A stretch of 64,000 nt of DNA from Cupriavidus pauculus (GCF_008693385.1 NZ_CP044067.1:2151501-2215500), one strand, 5' to 3'; positions 15,100 to 24,771 are shown, numbered from the stretch's first letter. Program-made: numbers and translations. Notes: generated by a model from the letters alone, not told the origin.

Positions 15100-16713
15100 T
15101 CAGGCAGCGGGCAGACCCACGCCGAGCAGATGCCGCACGCGCGGCGGCTCACTACCCGAGTGGAACTGCGCGATATCGCGCTGCACGTCGGCATCGGCGT
15201 TCGGCACACGCCGGTGCTGGCGCAGATGCTCGGCCCACGATTCCACGAGGAACCATTCGGTCATGAGGTCGGGGTCCGCGGGGTCTTCCATCACGCCCCA
15301 GTTGAACGCCCCGTCCCGCAGGCGTTCCTCGGATAGTTTGTAGACCGCGCGCAGGAAGTCGTCGCGATTGGCGGGCGTGACGCGGTATTCGATCAGGATC
15401 ATCACCGGTCCGCGATCGTGCGTGATCCGGTCGGCCATGCCATCGGCCATTTCCGGTTCGGGCCAGTGCTGCGCGGGAACCAGGTCCTCCTCGCCGCGCG
15501 GCAGGCGCACGCGATGGAGCAGCGAGGCGGCGATCGCAAGGCCGATCGCGGCCATTAGCAGCGCGTGCGGCGTACCGAGCGCCTGCGCGACGAAGCCCCA
15601 CAGCAGGCTGCCGCCCGCCATCGCGCCATTGAACACCATCTGGTAGACCGCGAGCGCGCGGCCCCGCACCCAGTTGGGCAGGATCGCCTGCGCGGCGCCG
15701 CCGAGCGTGGTGAGCGCCATGATCCACGCGGCACCGAGCAGCAACAGCAGCGGCAGCGCGAGCCATACGGGCGGCGCGAACGACAGCACGGCCATGACCA
15801 CGGCGGTGACGGCGGCGGAGAGCAGCACCATGCCGTCGGCATCGAGCCGCTTCTGCAGCGGCGGCATGATCAGCGCGCCGGCAATCGCGCCCGCGCCCAC
15901 CGCGCCCAGCAGCACGCCATACAGGCCAGCGCCGCCATGCAGCAGTTGCCGTGCGACGAGCGGAAGCAGGGCCCAGATGCTGCTGCCGAACGCGAAATGC
16001 ACGGCCGCGCGCAGCAGCACGATATGAAGCTTGCTGTGCGCCCGCGTGAAGCGCAGGCCCGCGCGGAACGCGCTGAAGAAATGCTCGCGCAGCGGATCGG
16101 GCGGCTGCACGGGGCGCCGCCACCAGATCAGCGCGCCGATCACGAAGAGATAGCTGAGCAGGTCGGCCCCATACGTCGCCGATGCGCCGAATGCGGCCAG
16201 CAGCAGGCCGCCGGTGGCGGGACCGATCGCACGCGCGATATTCACGCCGAGCGCGTTCAGCGCCACGGCCTGCCGCAGGGTGCTCGGCGGGACCAGTTCG
16301 GGCACGATGGACTGCCACGTCGGTCCCATCATCGCGGCACCGATGCCGCCCACGAATGCGAGGCCGATCAGCAGTTCGATGGTCAGCGCGCCGCGCCACG
16401 CGAGCATCATCAGCGAGCCGCTGACGATCGCGAGACCGATCTGGATGACGATGAGAAAGCGGCGGCGGTCGAGGATATCGGACAGCACGCCGGCGGGAAT
16501 CGCGAGCAGGAATACCGGCAGCGTGGCCGCGGCCTGGATCGTGGCGACTGCCGCGGGCGAGGTCGACAGGTCGGTGGCGAGCCACGCGCTGGCAACATCG
16601 CGCATGAAACTGCCGATGTTGCCGAGAATGGTGGCCACCCACAGGATGGCGAACGTCGGTTGCGCGAGCGGTGCGAAAGAGCCCGCGGCAGGTCTGGCGG
16701 TCGTCGAGGTCAT
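15100..16713 (-). CDS. MFS transporter (EntS-like) with C-terminal monooxygenase-like domain
   Basis: Protein of 537 residues. The first about 410 form a 12-TM major facilitator of the DHA3/EntS type (NIGSFMRDVASAWLATDLS, DILDRRRF after TM2). The last about 100 residues (from VMILIEYRVTPANRDDF) are a soluble domain resembling antibiotic-biosynthesis-monooxygenase-like ferredoxin folds, a fusion known in proteobacterial MFS_3 proteins. ATG at 16713 opens directly into the transporter. It follows the alpha/beta hydrolase by 26 bp, so the two are probably cotranscribed. Confidence 0.85.
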   Translation of the reverse strand: MTSTTARPAAGSFAPLAQPTFAILWVATILGNIGSFMRDVASAWLATDLSTSPAAVATIQAAATLPVFLLAIPAGVLSDILDRRRFLIVIQIGLAIVSGSLMMLAWRGALTIELLIGLAFVGGIGAAMMGPTWQSIVPELVPPSTLRQAVALNALGVNIARAIGPATGGLLLAAFGASATYGADLLSYLFVIGALIWWRRPVQPPDPLREHFFSAFRAGLRFTRAHSKLHIVLLRAAVHFAFGSSIWALLPLVARQLLHGGAGLYGVLLGAVGAGAIAGALIMPPLQKRLDADGMVLLSAAVTAVVMAVLSFAPPVWLALPLLLLLGAAWIMALTTLGGAAQAILPNWVRGRALAVYQMVFNGAMAGGSLLWGFVAQALGTPHALLMAAIGLAIAASLLHRVRLPRGEEDLVPAQHWPEPEMADGMADRITHDRGPVMILIEYRVTPANRDDFLRAVYKLSEERLRDGAFNWGVMEDPADPDLMTEWFLVESWAEHLRQHRRVPNADADVQRDIAQFHSGSEPPRVRHLLGVGLPAA

Positions 16714-16739
16714 GTATGCGGGTGGCGTCTTGGTTGCAA

Positions 16740-17561
16740 TCAGGTGTTGAGGAATGCCAGCAGTTCGGCGTTGATTTCGTCGGCGCGCACCACGCACATG
16801 CCGTGCGCACCGCCCTTGACGACCTTGAACGTCGCGTTCTTGACGATCTTGGCGGACAGCGCGCCAGCGTCGTCGATCGGCACGATCTGATCGTCGTCGC
16901 CGTGCAGGATCAGCGTCGGCACGTCGATCTTCTTCAGGTCCTCGGTGTAGTCCACTTCCGAGAACTCCTTCACGCACAGGTAGTGGCCCAGCACGCCGCC
17001 GGTCATGCCCTGTGCCCAGAAGTTGTCGATGGTGCCTTGCGACACCTTGGCGCCCGGGCGGTTGAAGCCGAAGAACGGCAGCGCGAGTTCCTGATAGAAC
17101 TGCGAGCGGTTGTCGGCGACGCCCTTGCGAATGCCGTCGAACACCTCCATCGGCAGGCCGCCGGGGTTCGCTTCGGTCTTGAGCATGATGGGCGGCACCG
17201 CGCCGATCAGCACGGCCTTGGCGACGCGCTTCGTGCCGTGGCGGCCGATGTAGTGCGCGACTTCGCCGCCGCCGGTCGAGTGGCCGACGAGCGTGGCGCC
17301 CTGGATATCCAGCGCGTCGAGTACGGCGCCGAGGTCATCGGCGTACGTATCCATGTCGTTGCCCTGCGCGGGCTGGTCCGAGCGGCCGTGGCCCCGGCGA
17401 TCGTGCGCGATCACGCGGAAACCCTTCTGCACGAGGAACAGCATCTGCGCGTCCCAGGCGTCGGCGTTGAGGGGCCAGCCGTGGGAGAAGACGACCGGGC
17501 GGCCGCTGCCCCAGTCCTTGTAGAAAATGCGGGTACCGTCCTTGGTGGTGATGTAGCTCAT
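16740..17561 (-). CDS. Alpha/beta hydrolase (non-heme chloroperoxidase-like)
   Basis: Hydrolase of 273 residues closely matching the cofactor-free haloperoxidase/esterase group. Nucleophile Ser 95 sits in GHSTGGGE, with the acid in HGDDDQIVP and the His in GGAHGM. The oxyanion region is FSHGWPLN. Physiological role is probably ester or lactone hydrolysis; in vitro perhydrolase activity is common in the family. ATG 17561 is the family start. Its promoter shares the extended element described at 6491-6540. Confidence 0.9.
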   Translation of the reverse strand: MSYITTKDGTRIFYKDWGSGRPVVFSHGWPLNADAWDAQMLFLVQKGFRVIAHDRRGHGRSDQPAQGNDMDTYADDLGAVLDALDIQGATLVGHSTGGGEVAHYIGRHGTKRVAKAVLIGAVPPIMLKTEANPGGLPMEVFDGIRKGVADNRSQFYQELALPFFGFNRPGAKVSQGTIDNFWAQGMTGGVLGHYLCVKEFSEVDYTEDLKKIDVPTLILHGDDDQIVPIDDAGALSAKIVKNATFKVVKGGAHGMCVVRADEINAELLAFLNT

Positions 17562-17599
17562 GGCGATGGATCCATTGAAGTCATGGGAGGGGATGGTCA

Positions 17600-17649
17600 G
17601 ACTAGACCTCGGACTGGGCCGCAACCATTGGCCCTTCGTATTAGTCGGT
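17600..17649 (-). promoter_or_regulatory. Alpha/beta hydrolase promoter, second copy of the conserved element
   Basis: Minus-strand blocks CTAATACGA, ATGGTTGCG and TAGTC at the same mutual spacing as at 6491-6540. They lie 76 bp (outer block) and 39 bp (inner block) from the start codon, identical in both genes. The -10 candidate is TCTAGT; the -35 is weak. The FixJ-type regulator gene at 17849 is divergent from this promoter. Confidence 0.6.
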
Positions 17650-17848
17650 CGACCCATAATCGAGGTTCGTGAAGCCTCCGCCGCGAGAGCGGCGGACTCA
17701 GCCAATGGTATGGGTGGCAGTGACGGCGGCAGTGTGTTGAAATGCACGCCGGACGGTCGGGGTGGCCGTCCCTGGCGGCTGCATTGTGCCGCCCGCACCG
17801 CTGTATATAATCCGCACACGACGCCCACGAGCGGAACGGAGAGAAATC

Positions 17849-18499
17849 GTGACATCGCAGAGCGGGGAGCCTGCCGTCGCCAACGAAGACGCGATGGTGT
17901 TGATCGTCGACGACGACGCCATGCTGCGCGCGGGACTGGGCAACCTGTTCCGGTCGGTCGGCATGCAGGTCATGCTGTTCGGCTCGGCGGCCGAGCTGCT
18001 CGAATACAAGATGCCGGACGTGCCCTGCTGCCTCGTGCTCGACGTACGGCTGCGCGGCCCCAGCGGCCTCGACCTGCAGACCCGCCTCGGCCAGATGGGC
18101 ATTCATATCCCGATCATCTTCATGACGGGCTACGGCGATATCGCGATGACGGTGGCGGCCATGAAGGCCGGCGCCGAGGATTTCATGGCCAAGCCGTTCC
18201 GGGACCAGGATCTGCTGGACGCGGTATCGGCGGCGCTCGAGAAAGACCGGCTGCGCCGCCGCGGCCTGCGCAAGGTGGAAGAGATCCGCACGAATTACGC
18301 CACGCTGACGCCGCGCGAGTCGGAGGTCATGGGCATGGCGGTGGCCGGGCTGCTGAACAAGCAGATCGCCGGCGAGATCGGCATCAGCGAGGTCACGGTA
18401 AAGATCCACCGCGGCCAGGCCATGCGCAAGATGAAGGCCCGCACGTTCGCGGACCTCGTGCTGATGGCCCAGCAGATCGGGATCTGCAAGACCGAGTAA
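17849..18499 (+). CDS. FixJ/LuxR-type response regulator
   Basis: Response regulator of 216 residues. The receiver has DDD at 21-23, phosphoacceptor Asp 65 (VLDVRLRG), Thr 93 (FMTGYGD) and Lys 115 (AKPF). The LuxR output domain spans about 150-210. GTG at 17849 was chosen because ACGGAGAG precedes it. It is divergent from the alpha/beta hydrolase and a candidate regulator of the shared hydrolase promoter element. No adjacent histidine kinase. Confidence 0.9.
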   Translation: MTSQSGEPAVANEDAMVLIVDDDAMLRAGLGNLFRSVGMQVMLFGSAAELLEYKMPDVPCCLVLDVRLRGPSGLDLQTRLGQMGIHIPIIFMTGYGDIAMTVAAMKAGAEDFMAKPFRDQDLLDAVSAALEKDRLRRRGLRKVEEIRTNYATLTPRESEVMGMAVAGLLNKQIAGEIGISEVTVKIHRGQAMRKMKARTFADLVLMAQQIGICKTE

Positions 18500-18517
18500 G
18501 CTCCCCCGGGTAGGCTC

Positions 18518-19234
18518 CTACTTTCCTGCGTCGCGCTCGAGCACGAGCGCGCGCAGCAGCATCCGCGTCTGTTCCAGTATCACGCGCTGAATCCTGGCCG
18601 CCTCGTCGGGACCGATCGTTTCCCATCCCATTGCGCGCAATACGTTGCGCTTCTTCGTCGGAAACGCCGCGCCCTGGCCGTCGATCGCGATCGTGCGGAT
18701 GCGCGTGATCTCGTCCGTCGCCGGGCGTCCGGTCAGCCGGCCGATCAGCGAGCTCGTGACGCCGAACAGCCGCTGGTTGAGGCCGCGGTCGAACAGGTCG
18801 AACGCGGCCGGCGGCCCCAGGCCCGCGCGTTCGCGCGCGAGAAACTGCCGCCACGGCGTGGTATCGCCGCAGTCCGCCGCGAACGACACGAATACCGACT
18901 GGATGGCGAGGTAGGCGTCCATCAGCGCGTCGTCGCCGGCCTCGCCCGCATCCGCCCGCGCCAGCACGGCCTCCGCCGCCGAGACCGTCGGCTCCAGCCG
19001 CGCCCAGACCCGGTCGATGATGAACTGGATGCAGGCGAGGTACACCCCTTCCTTGTTGTCGAAGTAGTACTGGAGCGCCGGCGCATTGACGCCCGCGTGC
19101 CGGGCGATGTCGCGCGTGGACGCGCCCTCGAAGCCGTGCGTGCCGAACAGTTCCAGGGCTGCCTCGATGATCCGCGCGCGGGTTTCTTCCCCACGCTGGT
19201 AGCCGCCTTCCGCCGCGGGCCGGTGTCGCGCCAT
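18518..19234 (-). CDS. TetR family repressor (CecR-like C-terminus)
   Basis: Regulator of 238 residues. The N-terminal helix-turn-helix (about 18-62) contains TRDIARHAGVNAPALQYYF. The C-terminal ligand-binding part, with GLNQRLFGVTSSLIGRLTG, resembles CecR/YbiH-type regulators (DUF1956). ATG at 19234 is preceded by AAAGGA. It is divergent from the tripartite efflux operon, which it probably represses. Confidence 0.88.
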   Translation of the reverse strand: MARHRPAAEGGYQRGEETRARIIEAALELFGTHGFEGASTRDIARHAGVNAPALQYYFDNKEGVYLACIQFIIDRVWARLEPTVSAAEAVLARADAGEAGDDALMDAYLAIQSVFVSFAADCGDTTPWRQFLARERAGLGPPAAFDLFDRGLNQRLFGVTSSLIGRLTGRPATDEITRIRTIAIDGQGAAFPTKKRNVLRAMGWETIGPDEAARIQRVILEQTRMLLRALVLERDAGK

Positions 19235-19281
19235 GTGTCCTTTCCTTTTGTGGTGTTTCGCTACAGGCCGAAATATAACAG

Positions 19282-19309
19282 TTGACACATTTTTTCCAAG
19301 TGGAATAAT
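19282..19309 (+). promoter_or_regulatory. Efflux-operon promoter with internal palindrome
   Basis: TTGACA at 19282-19287 and AATAAT at 19304-19309 with a 16-bp spacer, facing the pump operon. A palindrome TTCCA-ag-TGGAA (19294-19305) lies inside the spacer, a good place for the TetR protein to block RNA polymerase. Confidence 0.55.
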
Positions 19310-19345
19310 TGTGCGCTCCTATCGCAATTGCACGACGCATCCCTC

Positions 19346-20488
19346 ATGTCGGCCTCCTCCTCCCCGTCCGTACCCGCGTCCTCCGTGGACACTCCGGCCA
19401 AGGCCGCGCCCGCGCGGGCGTCCGGCCGCCGCCGTTTCCTGATTGTCGCCGGCGTGGTCGTGCTGGTCGCCGCCGCGGTCTACGGTGTGCGCTGGTGGAC
19501 CTATGGCCGCTTTATCGAAAGCACCGACGACGCCTATCTCCAGGCGGACAGCATGGCCGTGGCGCCGAAGGTGACGGGCTATGTCGCCGAGGTGTACGTG
19601 CGCGACAACCAGCAGGTGACGGTGGGCCAGCCGCTCGTGCGCCTCGACAATCGCCAGTACCAGGCGGCGTTCGACGAGGCACAGGCCACCGTCAACGCGC
19701 GCCAGGCCGATGTCGCGCGGGCCGAGGCAGATCTCGCGCAGCAGAAGGCCCGCATTGCCCAGGCCGGCGCGCAGGTCGAGGGGGCGCGTGCCGACGCAAC
19801 GTACGCGGCCTCGCAGGTGGCACGTTACGCGCCGCTCGTGAAGTCGGGCGCCGAGACCGAAGAGCGCAGCGCCGAGCTGCGCAACGCCCAGACGCGCGCG
19901 ACCACGACGCTCAATGCCAACGAGGCATCGCTGAAGGTCGAACAGACGCAGGTCACGACGTTGCAGGCGCGCCTGCAACAGGCGCACGCGCAGCTTGAAG
20001 TGGCCGAAGCCAGCGCGCGTCAGGCCAGGCTCGATCTCGACGATACGGTCGTGCGGGCGACGCAGGCCGGGCGCGTGGGCGATCGCGGCGTGCGCGTGGG
20101 CCAGCTCGTACAGCCGGGCACGCGCCTGCTGACCGTGGTGCCCGTGCAGGAGCTCTATCTCACCGCCAACTTCAAGGAAACGCAGGTGGGTCGCATGCGT
20201 GCCGGGCAGACCGTGACCATCCACGTCGATGCGCTGCCGGGCGAGCCGCTGCACGGCACCGTGGATAGCCTGTCGCCGGGAACCGGCTCGCAGTTCGCGC
20301 TGCTGCCCGCGCAGAACGCCACGGGCAACTTCACGAAGATCGTGCAGCGCGTGCCCGTGCGTATCCACGTGGATGTGCCGAACGACGCGCGTCCGGTGCT
20401 CGTGCCGGGGCTGTCGGTCGTGGTCGATGTCGACACGCGGGCGCATGAGTCAAGCACGACCGCGGCCACCGGAGCCGCGCATGGCTGA
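19346..20488 (+). CDS. HlyD/EmrA-type membrane fusion protein
   Basis: Periplasmic adaptor of 380 residues. One TM segment (about 31-49) follows a basic stretch; the biotinyl-lipoyl motif region (DAYLQADSMAVAPKVTGYV) and a long coiled-coil hairpin rich in Ala and Gln follow, ending with the barrel (VNAR..., VGDRGVRVGQLV). It links the MFS pump to the outer-membrane channel. ATG 19346 lacks a strong ribosome site. The stop overlaps the next gene by eight bases. Confidence 0.9.
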   Translation: MSASSSPSVPASSVDTPAKAAPARASGRRRFLIVAGVVVLVAAAVYGVRWWTYGRFIESTDDAYLQADSMAVAPKVTGYVAEVYVRDNQQVTVGQPLVRLDNRQYQAAFDEAQATVNARQADVARAEADLAQQKARIAQAGAQVEGARADATYAASQVARYAPLVKSGAETEERSAELRNAQTRATTTLNANEASLKVEQTQVTTLQARLQQAHAQLEVAEASARQARLDLDDTVVRATQAGRVGDRGVRVGQLVQPGTRLLTVVPVQELYLTANFKETQVGRMRAGQTVTIHVDALPGEPLHGTVDSLSPGTGSQFALLPAQNATGNFTKIVQRVPVRIHVDVPNDARPVLVPGLSVVVDVDTRAHESSTTAATGAAHG

Positions 20489-22085
20489 GGCCGCCGCGGC
20501 CGCGGGCGCCGCGGGCAACCCTGCCACGCCGGCGCGGCAGCCCAACGCGAGCACGGGCGACTGGATCGCGGTCGCGGCGGGCTCGCTCGGCGCGCTGCTC
20601 GCGACGCTCGATATCTCCATCACGAACTCCGCGCTGCCCCAGATCCAGGGGCAGATCGGTGCGGCCGGCACCGAGGGCACGTGGGTGTCCACGGGCTACC
20701 TGATGGCCGAGATCGTGATCATTCCGCTGACCGCATGGCTCACGCGCGTGTTCGGCCTGCGCCGTTTCCTGCTGTGGAACGCGGTGCTGTTCACCGCGTT
20801 CTCGATCATGTGCGGGATGTCGCATTCGCTTACCGAAATGGTCATCGGCCGTATCGGGCAGGGATTTGCCGGCGGCGCGATGATCCCGACCGCGCAGACG
20901 ATCGTGCGCACGCGGCTGCCGCGGCATCAGATGCCCATCGGCATGTCGATGTTCGGGCTGATCGTGCTGCTCGGTCCGTTGCTCGGCCCCGTGGTGGGCG
21001 GCTGGCTGGCGGAGAACGCGAGCTGGCGCTGGTGCTTCTTCCTCAATCTGCCGATCACGATGGTGCTCGTGCCGCTGCTGTATTTCGGTCTGGAATCCGA
21101 GAAGCCCAACTACCGCAGGTTCGTCGACGCGGACTGGCTTGGCATCGTCGGCCTCGCCATCGGCCTCAGTTCGCTGACCGTGGTGCTGGAGGAAGGGCAG
21201 CGAGAGCGCTGGTTCGAGTCGCACCTGATCGTGTGGCTGTCGGTGGTCTCGGCAGTGGGCATCGGCATGATGATCGTGGGCCAGTTCACCGCGAAGCAGC
21301 CGATCGTACGGCTGCGCCTGCTGCTCAACCGCAGCTACGCGAGCGTGATCCTCATCGTATCGACGGTCGGCGCCGGGCTGTACGGCGTGGCCTATCTGCT
21401 CCCGCAGTTCCTGTCGACGATCTCCGGCTACAACGCCGAACAGGCCGGCGGCATCATGCTGCTATCGGGGCTGCCGGCGTTCCTGATGATGCCCGTATTG
21501 CCGCGCCTGCTCGGCAAGGTCGATAGCCGCTGGCTCGTGATCACGGGCCTCGTGCTGTACTTTGCCAGTTGCATGCTCGATATCTCGCTGACGACGGACA
21601 GTGTCGGGCACGACTTCGCGCTGTCGCAGATCCTGCGCGGTTTCGGGCAGATTCTGGCGATGATGCCGCTGAACCAGGCGTCGATGGCGGCCGTGGCCGC
21701 CGAGGAGGCCGGCGATGCGGCGGGCCTCTACAACATGGCGCGCAATCTCGGCGGCTCCATCGGCCTGGCGCTGCTCGGCACGCTGATCGACCGCCGCAAC
21801 GCCTATCACGATGCCGTCATTCGCGAGTCGGTCACCGCGAACAGCACGATCGGCCAGGAACATATGGCGCAGAGCATCGGCGGCTTTATCGCGCAGCACG
21901 GCGATGCCGCGCACGCCAAGCTGCAGGCCGTGGCGCAACTGTCGGGCGAGATCGCGCGGCAGGCCGCGGTGATGACGTTCTCCGAAACCTTCTACGCACT
22001 CGGTGTCGCGTTGCTGCTCTGCATTCCGCTGGCACTGATGCTCAAGTCGCCGCGCGCGGGCACGCCGCTTTCTTCCGGCCATTGA
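20481..22085 (+). CDS. DHA2/EmrB-type MFS drug exporter
   Basis: Inner-membrane drug:proton antiporter of 534 residues with 14 predicted TM segments. Motifs LDISITNSALPQI in TM1, WVSTGYLMAEIVIIPLTAWL, and motif C-like LLGPVVGGWL identify the DHA2 family. The ATG at 20481 starts within the fusion-protein gene and its stop overlaps the channel gene start (TGATG), so the three pump parts are translationally coupled. Confidence 0.92.
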   Translation: MAEAAAAAGAAGNPATPARQPNASTGDWIAVAAGSLGALLATLDISITNSALPQIQGQIGAAGTEGTWVSTGYLMAEIVIIPLTAWLTRVFGLRRFLLWNAVLFTAFSIMCGMSHSLTEMVIGRIGQGFAGGAMIPTAQTIVRTRLPRHQMPIGMSMFGLIVLLGPLLGPVVGGWLAENASWRWCFFLNLPITMVLVPLLYFGLESEKPNYRRFVDADWLGIVGLAIGLSSLTVVLEEGQRERWFESHLIVWLSVVSAVGIGMMIVGQFTAKQPIVRLRLLLNRSYASVILIVSTVGAGLYGVAYLLPQFLSTISGYNAEQAGGIMLLSGLPAFLMMPVLPRLLGKVDSRWLVITGLVLYFASCMLDISLTTDSVGHDFALSQILRGFGQILAMMPLNQASMAAVAAEEAGDAAGLYNMARNLGGSIGLALLGTLIDRRNAYHDAVIRESVTANSTIGQEHMAQSIGGFIAQHGDAAHAKLQAVAQLSGEIARQAAVMTFSETFYALGVALLLCIPLALMLKSPRAGTPLSSGH

Positions 22086-23572
22086 TGCCGGCTCCGGACA
22101 TGACACGTATTCCCTTCGCCCACCGCACGCTGGCCGCGCTGACTGCAATTGCCGCTGCATTGGCGGCCGCGGGCTGCACCGTCGGCCCCGACTACCATGG
22201 CGCGCCCGACGTTGCCGGCAACGCGCTGACCGCACCCGCGTTTCCGCATGCGCCGGTGCGCACCACCACCGCGCCCGGCGTGGCCGACTGGTGGCACGCG
22301 CTTGGCGACACGCAGCTCGACGGCCTGATCGCCACGGCGCTGGCCAACAGCCCCGATATCCGCGCGGCGCGGGCCCGCGTGCGTCAGGCTCGTGCCGGCC
22401 TGCGCGGCAAGGAGGCCAACCTTCTGCCCAAGGCCAGCGTCGATGCGGCCATGCTGCGCACGCGCTCGCCGGACCTGTCGGCGCTCTCGTCCCAATCGGG
22501 CGATGGCAATGCGGGCGGCGGCGGTGGGCGGGGTCCGCTCACGCTCTATATCGCGGGCTTCGACGCCAGCTGGGAGCTCGACCTGTTCGGCGGCACGCGG
22601 CGCGCGGTACAGGCCGCCTCCGCCGAAGCGGAGGCTTCGTCGGAGGAGCTGGCCGATGCGCATGTGCAGCTGGCCGCCGATGTCGCGCAGGCCTACGTGA
22701 ACCTGCGCGAGCAGCAGGCCAGCCTTGCGCATCTGCGCGCTTCGGAAAAACTGGAAGCGGACATCCTCGACCTCACGGAGCAACGCCGCGCGCGCGGCGT
22801 GGCGTCGCAGCTCGAGGTGGAGCGGCTGCTCACCCAACTGGAGAACACGCGCGCGCGCATCGCGCCCGTGGAGGCGGCGATCGTCGAAGCCAGCGATCAG
22901 CTTGCGCAATTGACCGGCCGCGGTCCGGGCACGCTCGATGCCGAACTCACGGACGCGAGGCCGCTGCCGCAACTGCCGGAAACCGTCGCCGTGGGCGATC
23001 CGGCCGCGCTGCTGAAGTCGCGGCCCGATATTCGCGCGGCGGAGCGGCGGCTCGCGTCGCGTACCGCGCAGATCGGATCGGCCAAAGCCGACTGGTTCCC
23101 CAAGGTGTCGCTGCTGGGATCGCTCGGTTATTCGGCGGCCGTGCCGGGCCACCTCGTGCGCAAGGACAACGCGACATGGCTCACGCTGCCGCGCCTGCAA
23201 TGGAACGCGCTCGACTTCGGCCGCGTGGCCGCCAACGTCGATAGTGCCGAAGCCGGCCGCGACGAGGCACAGGCCACGTACGAGAGCACGGTGCTCAAGG
23301 CACTGCGCGATGCCGACATCGCGCTCTCCCGCTATGGCTATCAGCGCGAGAACGTCGTGACGCTGCGTCGCGTGGAGGCGTCGGCCGAGCGAGCCGCCAC
23401 CCTGCAGCAGCAGCGCTATCGCGCGGGCACGGCGAGCTTGCTCGAGTGGCTCGACGTCGAACGCACGCGCGTGGTGGCACAGCAGGATCGCATCTCGGGC
23501 GATGCGGGATTGCTGCGCGACTACGTCTCGCTGCAGAAGTCGCTCGGTCTCGGCTGGACCAACGGCGGCTGA
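22085..23572 (+). CDS. NodT-type outer-membrane efflux lipoprotein
   Basis: TolC-like channel of 495 residues with a lipobox AAGCTVGPDY near residue 31 (signal peptide before it). It has two repeated coiled-coil halves characteristic of RND/MFS outer-membrane factors (SRPDIRAAERRL-type motif seen as LKSRPDIRAAERRLASRTA). It completes the EmrAB-type tripartite pump. The Gly-rich loop near residue 140 (GGGGGRG) is unusual but in a variable region. Confidence 0.92.
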   Translation: MPAPDMTRIPFAHRTLAALTAIAAALAAAGCTVGPDYHGAPDVAGNALTAPAFPHAPVRTTTAPGVADWWHALGDTQLDGLIATALANSPDIRAARARVRQARAGLRGKEANLLPKASVDAAMLRTRSPDLSALSSQSGDGNAGGGGGRGPLTLYIAGFDASWELDLFGGTRRAVQAASAEAEASSEELADAHVQLAADVAQAYVNLREQQASLAHLRASEKLEADILDLTEQRRARGVASQLEVERLLTQLENTRARIAPVEAAIVEASDQLAQLTGRGPGTLDAELTDARPLPQLPETVAVGDPAALLKSRPDIRAAERRLASRTAQIGSAKADWFPKVSLLGSLGYSAAVPGHLVRKDNATWLTLPRLQWNALDFGRVAANVDSAEAGRDEAQATYESTVLKALRDADIALSRYGYQRENVVTLRRVEASAERAATLQQQRYRAGTASLLEWLDVERTRVVAQQDRISGDAGLLRDYVSLQKSLGLGWTNGG

Positions 23573-23574
23573 CC

Positions 23575-24771
23575 CTATAACTCGTCATGGCGCGGGGGCC
23601 GGAATCCGTTGCGATAGGCCAGCGCGGCGTCTGCCTCGCCGTGGACCGGGAACGTGACGGTGCGGTGCCCGTCGTCCCGCGCCAGATCGAGGTACGCCTG
23701 GATGGCAAAGCTGTCGATGTCGATCAATCGAGGCTGCCCGGGTAGCGCCAGCACGGAGTCGGGGGCGAGGAGCAGATCTTCGATGTCCGAGTGCGGCATG
23801 GCATCGGCCTCCTCGGGATCCTCGCTGACCGTTGCGCGGAGGATGCCCAGGGGCGCGCCGTGGCGGGTCACATACAGATAGATCTCGCTGGGATCGCGAT
23901 TCGAAATTTGCTCGCGCACGACGTAGGCATGCCAGCGCGCGGCGCGGGCGGCGTCGCGCAGGTGAGCCGGCAGCGTGGCATCGTCCGCGGCCGCGGCGTA
24001 GCGCTCATGCCAGCGCGTCGCGACACCGAGCACCGTTTGCCAGTCCCGATCCGAGGCGCCGCGCCATCCTCCCATCGCCGTCTGCTGAAAGTGGATGACC
24101 GCAAGATCGATATTCGCCAGCATCGTCGGGGCGCCATGCTGCCCGGCCAGATGCGGGGTCACGGCGTGGGTCCCGCGCCGTAGCGTGACGGGATAGACAT
24201 AGTGCAGTGCCGCATGGGCGTTGCCGGCCGCGGCGATCGCCGCGGTTGCGGCGTCGCGAAACGCATCGTCGAGAACCCGGCGCCACGACGGACCCATTGC
24301 GTGCGCGTGGTCGCGGACGTGACGCTCGAACTGCGGTGTCCAGGTGCCGTGGAGACCCGATGGCTGACCCAGGCCGGCCCGATCGATCGCCGTGCCGAAG
24401 GCTGCCGTATCCCAGCGGCTGCCCGTCAACAGGCGGTAGAGCGCGATGACCAGTTGCACGCGGACGGTGCAGGGGTCGATCTGGCGCCGGGTACGACGGT
24501 CGCCGGGCCCGTCCCGCGCCTGCGCCTGCGCCGCGCACGCGCGCGACGCGGCGTATCTCGCTACCGGATCGCCCCCGGGATCGCCCCCGGGATCGGCCCC
24601 GAGGTTGGCCGCAGGGTCGTCTTGCGGCGCCACGCACCGCTCCGCGAGCGTGCGGCCGCGGGTCGGATCCGACAGGGCCCGCAGGCATTGCGCGACGTTG
24701 GCTCGCCGCGTGCCGGGGTCCGGCGACGGCTGCGCATAGGTGGCGGCGAGCATCAGCATCAGGATATCCAT
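23575..24771 (-). CDS. Hypothetical protein, 398 residues
   Basis: No family recognised. ATG 24771 begins a hydrophobic stretch MDILMLMLAATYA that may be a weak signal peptide. Three 12-bp repeats encode a GDPGGDPGGDP linker near residue 65. The C-terminal part (DLLLAPDSVLALPGQPRLID, then AIQAYLDLARDDGHRTVTFPV) faintly resembles an acetyltransferase-like tail, but this is weak. It converges on the efflux operon and is divergent from the MscS channel. Codon use is like its neighbours, so it is likely a real gene. Confidence 0.6.
   Translation of the reverse strand: MDILMLMLAATYAQPSPDPGTRRANVAQCLRALSDPTRGRTLAERCVAPQDDPAANLGADPGGDPGGDPVARYAASRACAAQAQARDGPGDRRTRRQIDPCTVRVQLVIALYRLLTGSRWDTAAFGTAIDRAGLGQPSGLHGTWTPQFERHVRDHAHAMGPSWRRVLDDAFRDAATAAIAAAGNAHAALHYVYPVTLRRGTHAVTPHLAGQHGAPTMLANIDLAVIHFQQTAMGGWRGASDRDWQTVLGVATRWHERYAAAADDATLPAHLRDAARAARWHAYVVREQISNRDPSEIYLYVTRHGAPLGILRATVSEDPEEADAMPHSDIEDLLLAPDSVLALPGQPRLIDIDSFAIQAYLDLARDDGHRTVTFPVHGEADAALAYRNGFRPPRHDEL
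24566..24602 (-). repeat. 12-bp in-frame tandem repeat, three copies
   Basis: GGATCGCCCCCG units within the hypothetical gene, encoding Gly-Asp-Pro-Gly repeats on the minus strand. The third copy has one change. Confidence 0.75.
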
